A DNA stretch of 64,000 nt from contig NZ_PVTJ01000001.1 in the NCBI RefSeq assembly GCF_003002955.1, positions 868,001 to 932,000 on the forward strand. Reading direction: 5' to 3'. The stretch is from Glycomyces artemisiae. Its GTDB lineage: Bacteria > Actinomycetota > Actinomycetes > Mycobacteriales > Micromonosporaceae. Positions 1 through 9,402 of the stretch are shown here, piece after piece; position 1 is the first letter of the stretch; each line of letters opens with the position of its first letter. Position numbers and translations under genes: made by a program. The notes under the pieces are model-generated. The model saw nothing but the letters and a program-made list of their open reading frames with translations. It did not search any database and had not been told where the DNA came from.

Positions 1-294
1 GTAGTCACCGATGCCCCCGACCAGCAGCGCTGGGAGGCCCGCATCGACGGGGAACTGGTCGGGTTCGCGCAGTACAAGCGCCACGACGGCGCGATCACGT
101 TCTTCCACACCGAAGTCGAGCGCGAGGGCGCCGGGATCGGGACGGCCCTGGTCCGCACCTCCCTCGACGCCGCGCGCACCGCGGGGGCGCGGGTCCACCC
201 CGTGTGCCCGTTCTACGCCGGGTGGATCGAGCGCCACCCCGACTACGGCGACCTCGTCCACGAGAAGGCGCCGCACCTCGGCGAAGAGGACTGA
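1..294 (+). CDS. GNAT-family N-acetyltransferase, 5'-truncated by window edge
   Basis: The frame is open from base 1 to a TGA at 292-294, so 97 codons of the C-terminal part are visible and the start lies outside. It reads like the small YjdJ-type GNAT proteins (about 90-110 residues): a strand ending LVGFAQYKR, a strand with ITFFHTEV, then the acetyl-CoA binding turn [12 protein letters not shown] followed by a helix and the typical [15 protein letters not shown] segment. Family members transfer an acetyl group from acetyl-CoA; the substrate is unknown. Only a few residues are probably missing. Confidence 0.85.
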   Translation, partial: VVTDAPDQQRWEARIDGELVGFAQYKRHDGAITFFHTEVEREGAGIGTALVRTSLDAARTAGARVHPVCPFYAGWIERHPDYGDLVHEKAPHLGEED

Positions 295-421
295 CCGGGC
301 CGCACGGCCGCGGCCGGTGACGAGGGTCATGCCGGAAACGGACCCCGGTCCGGGATTGCCGGGGCCCCGGGGAGCGTTGCCCGAAGGGCGAACCCGAACT
401 TCCTCCGAAAGGCGGCCGTCC

Positions 422-1414
422 ATGCCCGTAGCCCTGTCGATCCTCGACCTCGCGCCGATCGCGCCCGGACGGACCGCACGCGACAGCTTCGCCGCGAGCG
501 TCGAACTCGCGCGCGCCGCCGAGCGCACCGGCTACGAGCGCGTCTGGTACGCCGAGCACCACTCCATGCCGACCATCGCGTCGAGCGCCACCAGCCTCGT
601 CATCGGCCACGTCGCCGAGCACACCGAGACCATCCGCCTCGGCGCGGGCGGCATCATGCTGCCCAACCACTCCCCGCTCGTCATCGCCGAGCAGTTCGGC
701 ACCCTCGAATCCCTCTTCCCCGGCCGCATCGACCTCGGCCTGGGCCGCGCCCCCGGCACCGACCGGCAGACCATGCGCGCCATCCGCCGCGACGCCACCT
801 CCTCCGACACGTTCCCGCAAGACGTCCTCGAACTCCAGGGCTACCTGCGCGGCAAGTCCCTCATCGAGGGCGTCCAGGCCGTGCCCACCGCCGAGACCGA
901 AGTGCCCCTGTACCTCCTGGGCTCCTCGCTGTTCGGCGCGCAGCTCGCCGCGAGCCTCGGCCTGCCGTACGCGTTCGCCTCGCACTTCGCGCCCGACGCG
1001 CTCCACGAGGCGATCGCGGTCTACCGCGAGCAGTTCCGGCCCTCCGAGCAGGTCCCCGAGCCGTACGTCATCGCGGGCGTCAACGTGTTCGCCGCCGAGG
1101 ACCCCGCGGACGCGGAAGCCCAGCGCCGCATCGCCTTCCGCAACCGCGCCCGCGCGTTCATCGCCCGCGGCCCGGTCGGGCGCGAGTACACCGACGACGA
1201 GATCGACGAGTTCCTGGCCTCGCCCGCGGGTGACCAGCTCAACTCGATGGCCCGCTACACCGCGGTCGGCGGCCCCGAGGACGTGCGCGCGTTCCTGGAG
1301 TCCTTCGCCGCCGCCACCGGCGCCGACGAGCTCATCACCGTCCACTACACCGAGGAGGTGCCCGACCGGATCGCCTCGGTCGAGCTCACCGCCAAGGCCA
1401 TGGGCATCGGCTAG
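422..1414 (+). CDS. LLM-class flavin-dependent oxidoreductase
   Basis: The 330-residue product begins [13 protein letters not shown] and has the hallmarks of bacterial luciferase-like monooxygenases of the MsnO8 type: an early [18 protein letters not shown] segment, then [44 protein letters not shown]. These enzymes use reduced FMN and are TIM barrels; the natural substrate cannot be told. The ATG at 422 was chosen over an upstream open frame because homologues start here and a purine-rich AAAGG lies about 10 bases ahead. A strong hairpin follows, so the gene is probably monocistronic. Confidence 0.9.
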   Translation: MPVALSILDLAPIAPGRTARDSFAASVELARAAERTGYERVWYAEHHSMPTIASSATSLVIGHVAEHTETIRLGAGGIMLPNHSPLVIAEQFGTLESLFPGRIDLGLGRAPGTDRQTMRAIRRDATSSDTFPQDVLELQGYLRGKSLIEGVQAVPTAETEVPLYLLGSSLFGAQLAASLGLPYAFASHFAPDALHEAIAVYREQFRPSEQVPEPYVIAGVNVFAAEDPADAEAQRRIAFRNRARAFIARGPVGREYTDDEIDEFLASPAGDQLNSMARYTAVGGPEDVRAFLESFAAATGADELITVHYTEEVPDRIASVELTAKAMGIG

Positions 1415-1435
1415 CGAGTCACACGCGCCCCACTG

Positions 1436-1461
1436 GAGGCCCGCCGTTCGCGGCGGGCCTC
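1436..1461 (+). terminator. Intrinsic terminator hairpin with TTCG tetraloop
   Basis: Eleven-base arms GAGGCCCGCCG and CGGCGGGCCTC enclose a TTCG loop and are followed by TT. It sits 22 bases after the oxidoreductase stop and ahead of the SDR gene. A TACGCT -10-like hexamer (1464-1469) directly after it could start SDR transcription. Confidence 0.8.
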
Positions 1462-1505
1462 TTACGCTGTCCTCCGGATTCCACCCTTCACGAGAGGCCA
1501 GGGCA

Positions 1506-2237
1506 TTGGGACAGCTGACGGACACCACCGCGCTCATCACCGGAGCGTCGCGCGGCATCGGCGCGGCCACCGCGCGCCTCCTCGCCGCCGAGGGCGCGCA
1601 CGTCCTGGTCAACTACCGCGACAAGGCGAAGCGCGCGAACGCCGTCGTCGACGCCATCACCGGGGCGGGCGGCTCCGCGGCCGCCGTGCAGGCCGACATC
1701 ACCGCCGCCGCCGACCTCGACCGCCTCTTCGCCGGGATCGAGCGCCTCGACGTGCTCGTCCTCAACGCCTCCGGCGGCCTGGAGAAGGACGTCGACCCCG
1801 ACTACGCGCTGCGCCTGAACCGCGACGCCCAAGTGGACCTCGCCGCCCGGGCACTCCCCTTGCTGCCCAAGGGCGGCCGCATCGTCTACGTCACCAGCCA
1901 CCAGGCCCACTTCGCGGCCACCGAGGAGCTCGCGGTCTACGCGCCCGTCGCCCGCTCCAAGCGCGCGGGCGAGGACGCCCTGCTCGCGATGCTCCCCGAG
2001 TTCACCGCCCGCGGCGTCGACTTCGTGACGGTCTCCGGCGACATGATCGAAGGGACCATCACCGCGACCCTCCTCGAACGCGCCCAGCCCGGCACCATCG
2101 CGCAGCGCCGCGAGGCCGCGGGCGGGCTCCTCACCGTCGAGCAGTTCGCGCAGCACGTGGCCGACGCCGCCGTCGCCGACCTGGAGACCGGCGCGGTCGT
2201 CCTGGCCGGGGGCCCCGGCGCCTGGGCCCGCGACTAG
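1506..2237 (+). CDS. SDR-family oxidoreductase with unusual active-site spacing
   Basis: The 243-residue Rossmann protein begins after a TTG start preceded by GAGAGG. The NAD(P) motif ITGASRGIGAATARL is intact, followed by NASGG and the catalytic-strand region IVYVTSHQAHF. The usual Tyr-X3-Lys is replaced by VYAPVARSKRAG, where the Lys is seven residues after the Tyr. Close actinobacterial relatives seem to share this arrangement, so it is a sub-family feature rather than damage. The C-terminus is short (VLAGGPGAW). The substrate is unknown. The TTG start is inferred from the ribosome-binding site and the family start just before the first beta strand. Confidence 0.85.
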   Translation: MGQLTDTTALITGASRGIGAATARLLAAEGAHVLVNYRDKAKRANAVVDAITGAGGSAAAVQADITAAADLDRLFAGIERLDVLVLNASGGLEKDVDPDYALRLNRDAQVDLAARALPLLPKGGRIVYVTSHQAHFAATEELAVYAPVARSKRAGEDALLAMLPEFTARGVDFVTVSGDMIEGTITATLLERAQPGTIAQRREAAGGLLTVEQFAQHVADAAVADLETGAVVLAGGPGAWARD

Positions 2238-2283
2238 CCGAAACAGGCCGCGCTCCCACGGAAGAAAGTGCGAGCCTCCCTCT

Positions 2284-2320
2284 TGTAGATCGGTCTACAG
2301 TCTGTGTAGATTGATCTACA
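2284..2320. promoter_or_regulatory. Two tandem 16-bp operators upstream of the LacI gene
   Basis: TGTAGATCGGTCTACA (2284-2299) and TGTAGATTGATCTACA (2305-2320) are near-perfect inverted repeats with TGTAGA/TCTACA arms, spaced 21 bp start to start, i.e. two helical turns. They cover the likely promoter region of the regulator gene at 2344. The simplest reading is autoregulation by that regulator, but another factor could bind here. Confidence 0.75.
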
Positions 2321-2343
2321 CCCAAACCCCAGGGAGGCTCCCA

Positions 2344-3414
2344 GTGGCATCGCGTCCGTCGGCCGGCTCGGTCACCATCGAGGACGTCGCGCGCGAAGCG
2401 GGCGTCTCCCGGGCGGCGGTCTCCAAGGTCATCCGGAACGCGTACGGCGTCAGCCCCGCGATGAAAGCCCGTGTGACCGAAGCGATCGAGAAGCTCGGCT
2501 ACCGCCCGAGCGTCTCGGCCCGGGGCATGCGCGGGAAGACGTTCACCGTCGGGATCGAGATCCCCGAACTGTCGAACCCGTTCTTCCCCAAGCTCCTCGC
2601 GGGCGCCACGGCCGCGCTCTCGGGCTCGCCCTACCGGCTCATCATCGCCCCGGCCGACCCCGAGCACGGCGAGGGCTACCGCGCCATCCAGGCGCTGGTG
2701 GACCGGCAGGTCGACGGGGTCATCGCGGTCTCGCCGCTGGTCGACCCCGAATGGCTGGAGGCGCTGGCCGACCACGTCCCGGTGGTCATGATCGGCCGCC
2801 ACGACCGCTCGCCGAAATACGACGCAGTCGTCAGCGACGACGAGGACGGCGCGCGCCAGGTCATGCGGCACCTGCTCGACCTGGGGCACCGCGACATCGC
2901 GCACCTGACCCCCGCCGCCGGTCTCGCCGGGATCGAATCGGGTGCGCCGCAGGCGATCCGGCTCGCCGCCTACCGGGACGCGATGCAGGAGGCCGGCCTC
3001 GGCGACCGCATCCGCGTCGTGGGCTCCCCGAACGGCCAGCCCGAGTCGCGGCGCGTGGCGCTGGGGCTCCTGGCCGAGGCGGACCGCCCGACCGCGGTGT
3101 TCGCCTCGCACGACGAACCGGCCCTGGGGGTCATGCACGCCGTGGCCGACGCCGGGCTCACCCCGGCCGACGTCTCGGTCGCCGGGTACGACGACGTCGA
3201 GATCGCCGCCCACCCGGGCATCTCGCTCACCACCGTCGACCAGCACGGCGAACGCATGGGCCGCCTCGCCGCCGAGCTGCTGCTCGAACGCATCGCCGGG
3301 CGCGCCGAGCCCCGGCACGAGACGGTGCGGCCCGAACTCGTGGTCCGCACCAGCACCAGACCGCCCCGCCCGCGGGGCGGGGCCCCGCGCCTGCGCGCGG
3401 TCGGCAGGACCTGA
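2344..3414 (+). CDS. LacI-family transcriptional regulator
   Basis: The 356-residue protein has an N-terminal helix-turn-helix (VTIEDVAREAGVSRAAVSKVIRN, about residues 10-32), the hinge region (GYRPSVSARGMRGKTF), and a periplasmic-binding-like effector domain with FFPKLLAGA, VDGVIAVSPL, and the late VSVAGYDDVEIAAHPGISLTTVDQ typical of sugar-responsive LacI proteins. The GTG at 2344 follows GGGAGG at good spacing; an upstream ATG at 2311 lies inside the operator pair and is unlikely. It stands directly upstream of an importer and a rhamnosidase, so it probably controls rhamnoside uptake. The C-terminal Arg/Pro-rich 25 residues are not part of the fold. Confidence 0.93.
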   Translation: MASRPSAGSVTIEDVAREAGVSRAAVSKVIRNAYGVSPAMKARVTEAIEKLGYRPSVSARGMRGKTFTVGIEIPELSNPFFPKLLAGATAALSGSPYRLIIAPADPEHGEGYRAIQALVDRQVDGVIAVSPLVDPEWLEALADHVPVVMIGRHDRSPKYDAVVSDDEDGARQVMRHLLDLGHRDIAHLTPAAGLAGIESGAPQAIRLAAYRDAMQEAGLGDRIRVVGSPNGQPESRRVALGLLAEADRPTAVFASHDEPALGVMHAVADAGLTPADVSVAGYDDVEIAAHPGISLTTVDQHGERMGRLAAELLLERIAGRAEPRHETVRPELVVRTSTRPPRPRGGAPRLRAVGRT

Positions 3415-3450
3415 CCATCACCGATCCACAACCGCACCATGCAATCCCTC

Positions 3451-3467
3451 TGGAATGAATCGTTCCA
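3451..3467. promoter_or_regulatory. LacI-type operator before importer operon
   Basis: TGGAATGAATCGTTCCA is an inverted repeat with 7 of 8 arm positions matching. It ends 27 bases before the importer start at 3495. Position and form suit an operator for sugar-responsive repression. Its sequence differs from the TGTAGA operators of the neighbouring regulator, so one protein may not bind both. Confidence 0.55.
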
Positions 3468-3494
3468 ATGGCGTCACCAATGGAGGTCACGACC

Positions 3495-4838
3495 ATGTTC
3501 CCGACTCGACCCCTCCGCCGCACCGCGGCCGGAGCCACTCCGCACATGTACAGCTCCGCAGGCGTCGCCGTGGTCGCCCTCTCCGCCGGACTCGCCCTCA
3601 CCGGGTGCTCCACCGGCGGCGGCGACGACGGGACCCTGAACATCCTCATCGACAACTCCGAGGCCACCGGCCAGCTCATGCAGGCCCTGGTCGACGCGTA
3701 CACGGAAGCGAACCCGGACGTCGAGATCGAGCTGGAGCTGCGCCCCGGCGGCAGCGAGGGCGACAACATCGTCAAGACCCGCTTGCAGACCGGCGACATG
3801 CCCGACCTGTTCTTCTACAACTCCGGGTCGCTCCTCCAGGCGCTCGCGCCGGACCAGACCCTCGTCGACCTCGCGGGCGAGTCCTACATGGACGTCGTGA
3901 CGGACACCTTCAAGGACGGCGTGAGCGCGGGCGACGCGCTCTACGGCGTCCCCGTCGGCCACGCCGTCGGCGGCGGCGTCCTCTACGACCTCGCCGCCTA
4001 CGAGGAGCTCGGGCTCGAAGTGCCGACCACCTGGGACGAGTTCATGGCGAACAACCAGGCGATCCTCGACGCGGGGGGCCGCGCGCCGGTCATCCAGACC
4101 TACGGCACCGAGTCCGCGTGGACCTCGCAGCTGTTCGTGCTCGCCGACAACTACAACGTCCTCGCGGCCGAACCGGACTGGGCCGAGGCGTACACCGCCA
4201 ACGAGAAGCACTTCGCCGACACGCCCGCGGCCGCCGCCGGGTTCGAGCACCTCCAGGAGGTCGCCGAGGCCGGGTACCTCAACGAGGACTTCGCGTCCCT
4301 CACCTACAACGAGGGGCTCGCCGCGCTCGCCGCGGGCGAGGGCGTCCACTACCCGATGCTCACCACCGCGCTCACCGAGATCGAGGCGACCGATCCCGAT
4401 GCGCTGGACGGCATCGGCTTCTTCGCCCTGCCGGGGACCGACGCCGCGAACGCGGGCCTCACGACCTGGCTGCCCGGTGCGCTCTACCTCCCGCAGTCCA
4501 CTGAGGATCAAGGTGCGGCGAAGGACTTCCTGGCGTTCGTCGCCAGCACCGAGGGCTGCGACGCGCAGACCGCCGGCGCCAGCGTCATCGGCCCGTACTT
4601 CATCGAGGGCTGCACCGTCCCCGAGGACGTGCCCCCGGCCGTGGCCCAGCTCCAGTCCTACTTCGACTCCGGGCTCACCGCACCGGCCCTGGAGTTCCTG
4701 TCCCCGGTCAAGGGCCCGGCCCTGGAGCAGATCACCGTCGAGGTCGGCTCCGGCATCCGCACCGCCGCCGACGCCGCGTCGCTCTACGACGAGGACGTCA
4801 AGAAGCAGGCGCAGCAGCTCGGCCTCGAAGGCTGGTAG
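3495..4838 (+). CDS. ABC sugar transporter, substrate-binding lipoprotein
   Basis: The 447-residue family 1 extracellular solute-binding protein is the capture subunit of a CUT1-type importer. The signal peptide ends in the lipobox ALTGC (Cys about residue 37), so the mature protein is a membrane-anchored lipoprotein. The domain carries the usual landmarks NPDVEIELEL, TGDMPDLFFYNSGS, and the W-rich sugar pocket region. The ATG at 3495 follows GGAGG (3482-3486) with 8-base spacing, better than the ATG at 3468, which lies next to the operator. It is first of an operon with two permeases and a GH78 enzyme, which implies a rhamnose-containing ligand. Confidence 0.92.
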   Translation: MFPTRPLRRTAAGATPHMYSSAGVAVVALSAGLALTGCSTGGGDDGTLNILIDNSEATGQLMQALVDAYTEANPDVEIELELRPGGSEGDNIVKTRLQTGDMPDLFFYNSGSLLQALAPDQTLVDLAGESYMDVVTDTFKDGVSAGDALYGVPVGHAVGGGVLYDLAAYEELGLEVPTTWDEFMANNQAILDAGGRAPVIQTYGTESAWTSQLFVLADNYNVLAAEPDWAEAYTANEKHFADTPAAAAGFEHLQEVAEAGYLNEDFASLTYNEGLAALAAGEGVHYPMLTTALTEIEATDPDALDGIGFFALPGTDAANAGLTTWLPGALYLPQSTEDQGAAKDFLAFVASTEGCDAQTAGASVIGPYFIEGCTVPEDVPPAVAQLQSYFDSGLTAPALEFLSPVKGPALEQITVEVGSGIRTAADAASLYDEDVKKQAQQLGLEGW

Positions 4839-4843
4839 GCCCC

Positions 4844-5743
4844 ATGGCGACCACGGCAACCGCGGCGCCGCCACGGCGGCGCCGCGGCCACCGGAGCCAC
4901 TACCCGCTCTGGTTCTACCTCCCCGCGGGCGTCGTCTACGGCGTCCTGTTCATCGCCCCCACGATCGCGTCCTTCTACTTCGCGTTCACGCGCTGGAACC
5001 TCTCCGGGACCGAGTTCATCGGCTTCGAGAACTTCGCACTGTTCTTCAGCGAGCCCTACCTGTTCCAGGGCCTGGTGAACACCTTCGTCTACGGCGTGCT
5101 CACCTCCGGGCTGAAAGTGGTCCTCGGGCTGCTCCTCGCGGTGTTCCTGACCTCGCAGATCATCGCCCGCGGGTACCTGCGCTCCGTCGTGTTCTTCCCG
5201 ACCCTGGTGAGCACCGTCGGCGTCGGCATCACCTTCACCGTGCTCATGGACCCCGGCGACGGGCTCGTCAACCAGGCGCTCGCGCTGTTCGGCGTCGACG
5301 GGCCCGGCTGGCTCACCGACCCGAGCCTCGCCCTCATATCGGTTGCGCTCGTGGACGTCTGGAAGGGCGTGGGCCTGGCGACCCTGATCTACATCGCCGG
5401 GGTCGTGGCGATCCCGCAGGAGTACTTCGAGGCCGCCCGCGTCGACGGCGCCACGAGCGCGCAGCGGCTGCGGCACATCACCCTCCCGCTCATGCGGCCC
5501 GCCACCGCCACCGTCATCGTGCTGTCGCTCATCGGCGGCCTCAGGTCGTTCGACCTCATCTGGGCCATGACCCAGGGCGGCCCCGGGTTCACCTCCGACG
5601 TCGTCGCCTCGGTGATCTTCAAGCAGTACCAGGCCGGGTTCTGGGGCCTGTCCAGCGCCGGGAACGTGGTCCTGTTCCTCATCGTGGCCGCGTTCATGGT
5701 CCCGCTCTACTGGAAGCTCAACCGCAAGGAGGTGGACCGTTGA
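4844..5743 (+). CDS. ABC sugar transporter permease, MalF-like
   Basis: The 299-residue membrane protein has about six transmembrane helices. A basic N-terminus (RRRRGHRSHY) precedes the first helix. The conserved EAA loop that contacts the ATPase is visible as EYFEAARVDGATSAQRLRHITLPLMRP. It begins 5 bases after the lipoprotein stop and overlaps the next permease by 4 bases. No ATP-binding subunit is nearby, so a shared MsiK-like ATPase encoded elsewhere is likely. Confidence 0.92.
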   Translation: MATTATAAPPRRRRGHRSHYPLWFYLPAGVVYGVLFIAPTIASFYFAFTRWNLSGTEFIGFENFALFFSEPYLFQGLVNTFVYGVLTSGLKVVLGLLLAVFLTSQIIARGYLRSVVFFPTLVSTVGVGITFTVLMDPGDGLVNQALALFGVDGPGWLTDPSLALISVALVDVWKGVGLATLIYIAGVVAIPQEYFEAARVDGATSAQRLRHITLPLMRPATATVIVLSLIGGLRSFDLIWAMTQGGPGFTSDVVASVIFKQYQAGFWGLSSAGNVVLFLIVAAFMVPLYWKLNRKEVDR

Positions 5744-6573
5744 GGCGCCGCCGCACCGCCGGGGTCCTCTCCGGCACGATCGCGATCATCGTCTCCGCGG
5801 TGGTCTTCCTCGTCCCGTTCGCGTTCATCGTCCTCACCGCGTCCAAGACCCGCGGCGAAGCGGCCCTGCGGGAGTTCACGCTCCCCACCGAGTGGGCGAT
5901 CTGGGAGAACTTCCTCGCGGTCATCCGCGAACGCGACTACATGCTGCTGGGCGCGTTCGTGAACTCCACGATCCTCACCGTCGCGAGCGTCGCCGTCATG
6001 GTCGTCCTCGCGGCCATGGTCGGGTACGTCATGCAGCGGCGCCCGAACCGCCTGACGCCCTGGCTGAACGCGCTCGTCCTCGCCGGGCTCATCATCCCGC
6101 CCGCGGTCGTCCCCACCATCTGGGTCCTCCAGGGGCTCGGCCTGTTCCGGACCCTCCACGGGCTCGTCCTCATCGAAGTCGCCTACGGGCTCTCCTTCTG
6201 CGTCCTGCTCTTCCGCGCCTTCGTCGCCACCATCCCGCGCGAACTCGACGAGGCCGCCGTCATCGACGGCGCCGGGCCCGTGCGCCTGTTCTTCCAGGTC
6301 GTGTTCCCGCTGCTCAGATCCGTGATCGTCACCGCCGTGATCGTCCAGTCCGTGGCCGTCTTCAACGACTTCCAGAACCCGCTGTACTTCCTGCCCGGCG
6401 ACGACCACGCCACCGTCCAGCTCACCCTCTACAACTTCAGGAGCCAGTACACGACCGAGTGGAACCTGCTGTTCATGGACATCCTGCTCATCACCATCCC
6501 GCCGCTCGTCATGTACGCCTTCTTCAACCGCCAGATCGTCGCCGGCCTCACCTCCGGCGCGATCAAAGGCTGA
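5740..6573 (+). CDS. ABC sugar transporter permease, MalG-like
   Basis: The 277-residue second permease of the importer has six predicted helices and the EAA loop ELDEAAVIDGAGPVRLFFQVVFPLL. The start is a TTG at 5740, overlapping the previous stop (TTGA) and preceded by a perfect AAGGAGG about 7 bases upstream inside the preceding gene. The C-terminus VAGLTSGAIKG is the usual family ending. It is translationally coupled to the MalF-like gene and lies 20 bases before the rhamnosidase gene. Confidence 0.92.
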   Translation: MRRRRTAGVLSGTIAIIVSAVVFLVPFAFIVLTASKTRGEAALREFTLPTEWAIWENFLAVIRERDYMLLGAFVNSTILTVASVAVMVVLAAMVGYVMQRRPNRLTPWLNALVLAGLIIPPAVVPTIWVLQGLGLFRTLHGLVLIEVAYGLSFCVLLFRAFVATIPRELDEAAVIDGAGPVRLFFQVVFPLLRSVIVTAVIVQSVAVFNDFQNPLYFLPGDDHATVQLTLYNFRSQYTTEWNLLFMDILLITIPPLVMYAFFNRQIVAGLTSGAIKG

Positions 6574-6593
6574 ATATCCACAAGGGAGACCCG

Positions 6594-9383
6594 ATGCACG
6601 TTTACGGACTGCGCGCCGAGTACCGCACCGACACCCCGTTCACCGCCGTGAACAGGCCCCGCCTGTCGTGGAAGACCGCCGACGCCCCGCCCGGCTGGAC
6701 CCAGGCCGCCGCCGAGATCGAATGGCGCCGAGGCGAAGCCGCCGCCGTCGCCCGCGTCGACGGCCGCGACTCCGTGCTCGTCGCCTGGCCCTTCGAATCG
6801 CTCCAGCCCCGCGAGCAAGGAAGCGTGCGCATCCGCGTCCACGGCGCCGACGGCACCGCCACCGACTGGAGCGAGCCCCACGGCATCCGCGCCGGATTCC
6901 TCGGCGACGGCGAATGGCACGCCCGGTTCATCACCGTCCCCGAACCCGCCGACATCGGCCAGCCGCTCCTGCTGCGCCGCGAATTCACCGTGAAACCCGG
7001 CCTGGAGGCCGCCACCCTGTACGCCACCGCGCGCGGCGTCTACCAGGTCGAGATCGACGGCGTCCCCGTCGACGCCGACCGCCTCAAACCCGGCTGGACC
7101 GCCTACCGCTCCCGGCTCGTCCACGAGACCAACGACGTCACCGACCTCCTCCGCGAAGGCGCCAACGTCATCGGCGCGAACCTCGCCGGAGGCTGGTACA
7201 CCGAGGGCTTCGGCTTCCACGGCCAGGCCAGGCCCTTCTACGGCAAGTACCCGTCCTTCGCCGCCCAACTCCACCTCGAATACGACGACGGCACAACGGA
7301 AACCATCGCCACCGGCGACGGCTGGCGCGCCACCGCAGACGGGCCGATCACCGCCAGCGGCATCTACGCGGGCGAGTCCCACGACGCCCGCCGCGCCCTC
7401 CCCGGCTGGTCCTCGCCCGGCTTCGACGACGCCCGCTGGCTCGACGCCCGCCCCGACACCGCCAAGGCGATGGTCCCCGTCGCTGCCACCACCGCGCCCG
7501 TGCGCGCCACCGCCGAACTCGCCGTCCAGGAGGTCATCACCACCCCCAGCGGCCGCACCGTCGTCGACTTCGGACAGAACCTCGTCGGGCATCTCCGCAT
7601 CAGCGTGCAAGGCCGCGAAGGCGACACCGTCGTCCTGCGCCACGCCGAAGTCCTCGAACACGGCGAACTCGGCACCCGGCCCCTCCGCCACGCCAAAGCC
7701 ACCGACACGTACACCCTCGCCGGGAACGGCACCGAGACCTGGGAGCCCGAGTTCACCTTCCACGGCTTCCGGTACGCCGAGATCCAAGGCTGGCCCGGCG
7801 AATTCGACCCCGCCGACGTCACCGCCGTCGTCGTCCACTCCGACCTCAAGCGCACCGGCCACTTCTCGTCCTCGCACGAACTCCTCGACCGCCTCCACGA
7901 GAACGTCGTCTGGGGCATGAGGGGCAACTTCGTCTCCATCCCCACCGACTGCCCCCAGCGCGACGAGCGCCTCGGCTGGACCGGCGACATCCAGGTCTTC
8001 GCCCCCGCCGCGAGCTTCCTCTACGACTGCGACGGCTTCCTCGCCTCCTGGCTCGACGACCTCGCCCTGGAGCAGTTCGACGACGGCGCCGTCCCCTTCA
8101 TCGTCCCCAACGTCCTCGAATGGGCCCAGACCCCCGCCGCCGCCTGGGGCGACGCCGCCACCGTCGTCCCCACCGTCCTCTTCGACCGCTTCGGCGACCG
8201 CGCCGTCCTCGAACGCCAGTACCCGAGCATGCGCGCCTGGACCGACCACCTCGCCGCCCTCGCCGGGGACCGCCACCTGTGGGAGGGCCGCTTCCAGTTC
8301 GGCGACTGGCTCGACCCCGACGCCCCGCCGGAGGACCCCGCCCGCGCCAAGACCGACCCCGACATCGTCGCCAGCGCCTACTTCCAGCGCTCCGCGGCCC
8401 TGACCGCCCGCGCCGCGACCGAACTCGGACACACCGAGGACGCCGCGACGTACGGCGCGCTCGCCGAAGCCGCCCGCGAGGCGTGGGTCCGCGAATACGT
8501 CACGGGCGCGAGCCGCATCGTCTCCGACGCGCCGACCGCGTACGCGCTGGCGATCGAGTTCGACCTCGTGACCGACCCCGAGGCGCGCGAGCGGATGGGC
8601 GCGCGGCTCGCGTGGCTCGTGCGCCGCGCGGGCTACCGCATCGGGACCGGGTTCGTGGGCACGCCGATCATCCAGGACGCGCTGACGCGCACCGGCCACG
8701 CCGAGACCGCGCGGCGCCTGCTGCTCCAGACCGACAACCCGTCGTGGCTGTACCCGGTGACCATGGGCGCCACCACGATCTGGGAGCGCTGGGACTCCAT
8801 GCTGGAGGACGGCACGATCAACCCGGGGGAGATGACCTCCTTCAACCACTACGCGTTCGGGGCCATCGCCGACTGGCTGCACCGCACCGTCGCCGGGCTC
8901 GCGCCGCTGGAGCCGGGCTACCGGCGCATCGCCGTCGCCCCGGTCCCGCTCGCGGGGCTCGACCGGGCCGCGGCCGAGCTGGAGACCCCGTACGGCCGCG
9001 CCCGCGTCGGCTGGGAGGTCCACGACGGACGCGTCGTGGTCCACGCGCAGGTCCCGCCGAACACGACCGCGCTCGTGACCCTCCCGGGCCTTGAGGCGTT
9101 CGACGTCGGCTCGGGGGACCACGAGTGGACGATCGACGACCCGCGGACCGAGCCGCGCAGGGCGGGACTGACGATCGACTCGCGGCTGTCGGACCTCATC
9201 GAGGACGCCGAAGCGCACGAGGCGGTGCTGCGGGCCGTCGAGGCCGTCGACCCCGAGCGGGCCCGGAGCCTGCGGTCCGCGCAGTGGACGGAGCACCGCA
9301 CGCTCCTGGGCGAGCTGACCCCGGGCCCGCCCGCGGTCCTCGCCCGCGTGGAGGCCGCGCTCGCGAACCTCAAGCGCGACTGA
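6594..9383 (+). CDS. GH78 alpha-L-rhamnosidase
   Basis: The 929-residue enzyme hydrolyses terminal alpha-L-rhamnose from glycosides. It starts directly with the N-terminal domain (VYGLRAEYRTDTPF...NRPRLSWK) and has no signal peptide, so it acts in the cytoplasm on imported rhamnosides. Domain order is beta-sandwich N-domains (1-330), then the (alpha/alpha)6 catalytic barrel with the signature IPTDCPQRDERLGWTGDIQ (about residue 440) and TTIWERWDSM (about residue 725), then a C-terminal beta-domain. About 70 residues at the end form an extra helical tail. An AAGGGAG site precedes the ATG. It is the last gene of the importer operon and ends at a long palindromic terminator. Confidence 0.93.
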   Translation: MHVYGLRAEYRTDTPFTAVNRPRLSWKTADAPPGWTQAAAEIEWRRGEAAAVARVDGRDSVLVAWPFESLQPREQGSVRIRVHGADGTATDWSEPHGIRAGFLGDGEWHARFITVPEPADIGQPLLLRREFTVKPGLEAATLYATARGVYQVEIDGVPVDADRLKPGWTAYRSRLVHETNDVTDLLREGANVIGANLAGGWYTEGFGFHGQARPFYGKYPSFAAQLHLEYDDGTTETIATGDGWRATADGPITASGIYAGESHDARRALPGWSSPGFDDARWLDARPDTAKAMVPVAATTAPVRATAELAVQEVITTPSGRTVVDFGQNLVGHLRISVQGREGDTVVLRHAEVLEHGELGTRPLRHAKATDTYTLAGNGTETWEPEFTFHGFRYAEIQGWPGEFDPADVTAVVVHSDLKRTGHFSSSHELLDRLHENVVWGMRGNFVSIPTDCPQRDERLGWTGDIQVFAPAASFLYDCDGFLASWLDDLALEQFDDGAVPFIVPNVLEWAQTPAAAWGDAATVVPTVLFDRFGDRAVLERQYPSMRAWTDHLAALAGDRHLWEGRFQFGDWLDPDAPPEDPARAKTDPDIVASAYFQRSAALTARAATELGHTEDAATYGALAEAAREAWVREYVTGASRIVSDAPTAYALAIEFDLVTDPEARERMGARLAWLVRRAGYRIGTGFVGTPIIQDALTRTGHAETARRLLLQTDNPSWLYPVTMGATTIWERWDSMLEDGTINPGEMTSFNHYAFGAIADWLHRTVAGLAPLEPGYRRIAVAPVPLAGLDRAAAELETPYGRARVGWEVHDGRVVVHAQVPPNTTALVTLPGLEAFDVGSGDHEWTIDDPRTEPRRAGLTIDSRLSDLIEDAEAHEAVLRAVEAVDPERARSLRSAQWTEHRTLLGELTPGPPAVLARVEAALANLKRD

Positions 9384-9402
9384 GGTCCGACCAGCAAGGT
9401 AA

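Noticed and set aside
3474..4874. Long minus-strand frame opposite the sugar-binding lipoprotein
   Set aside because: It has low-complexity acidic/Gly-rich composition and mirrors the real gene. No ribosome-binding site or family match is visible.
6429..9296. 955-codon open frame on the minus strand opposite the GH78 gene
   Set aside because: It is the antisense shadow of a high-GC gene: Gly/Val/Asp/Arg-rich, without domains or start signals, while the plus strand encodes a complete GH78 enzyme.
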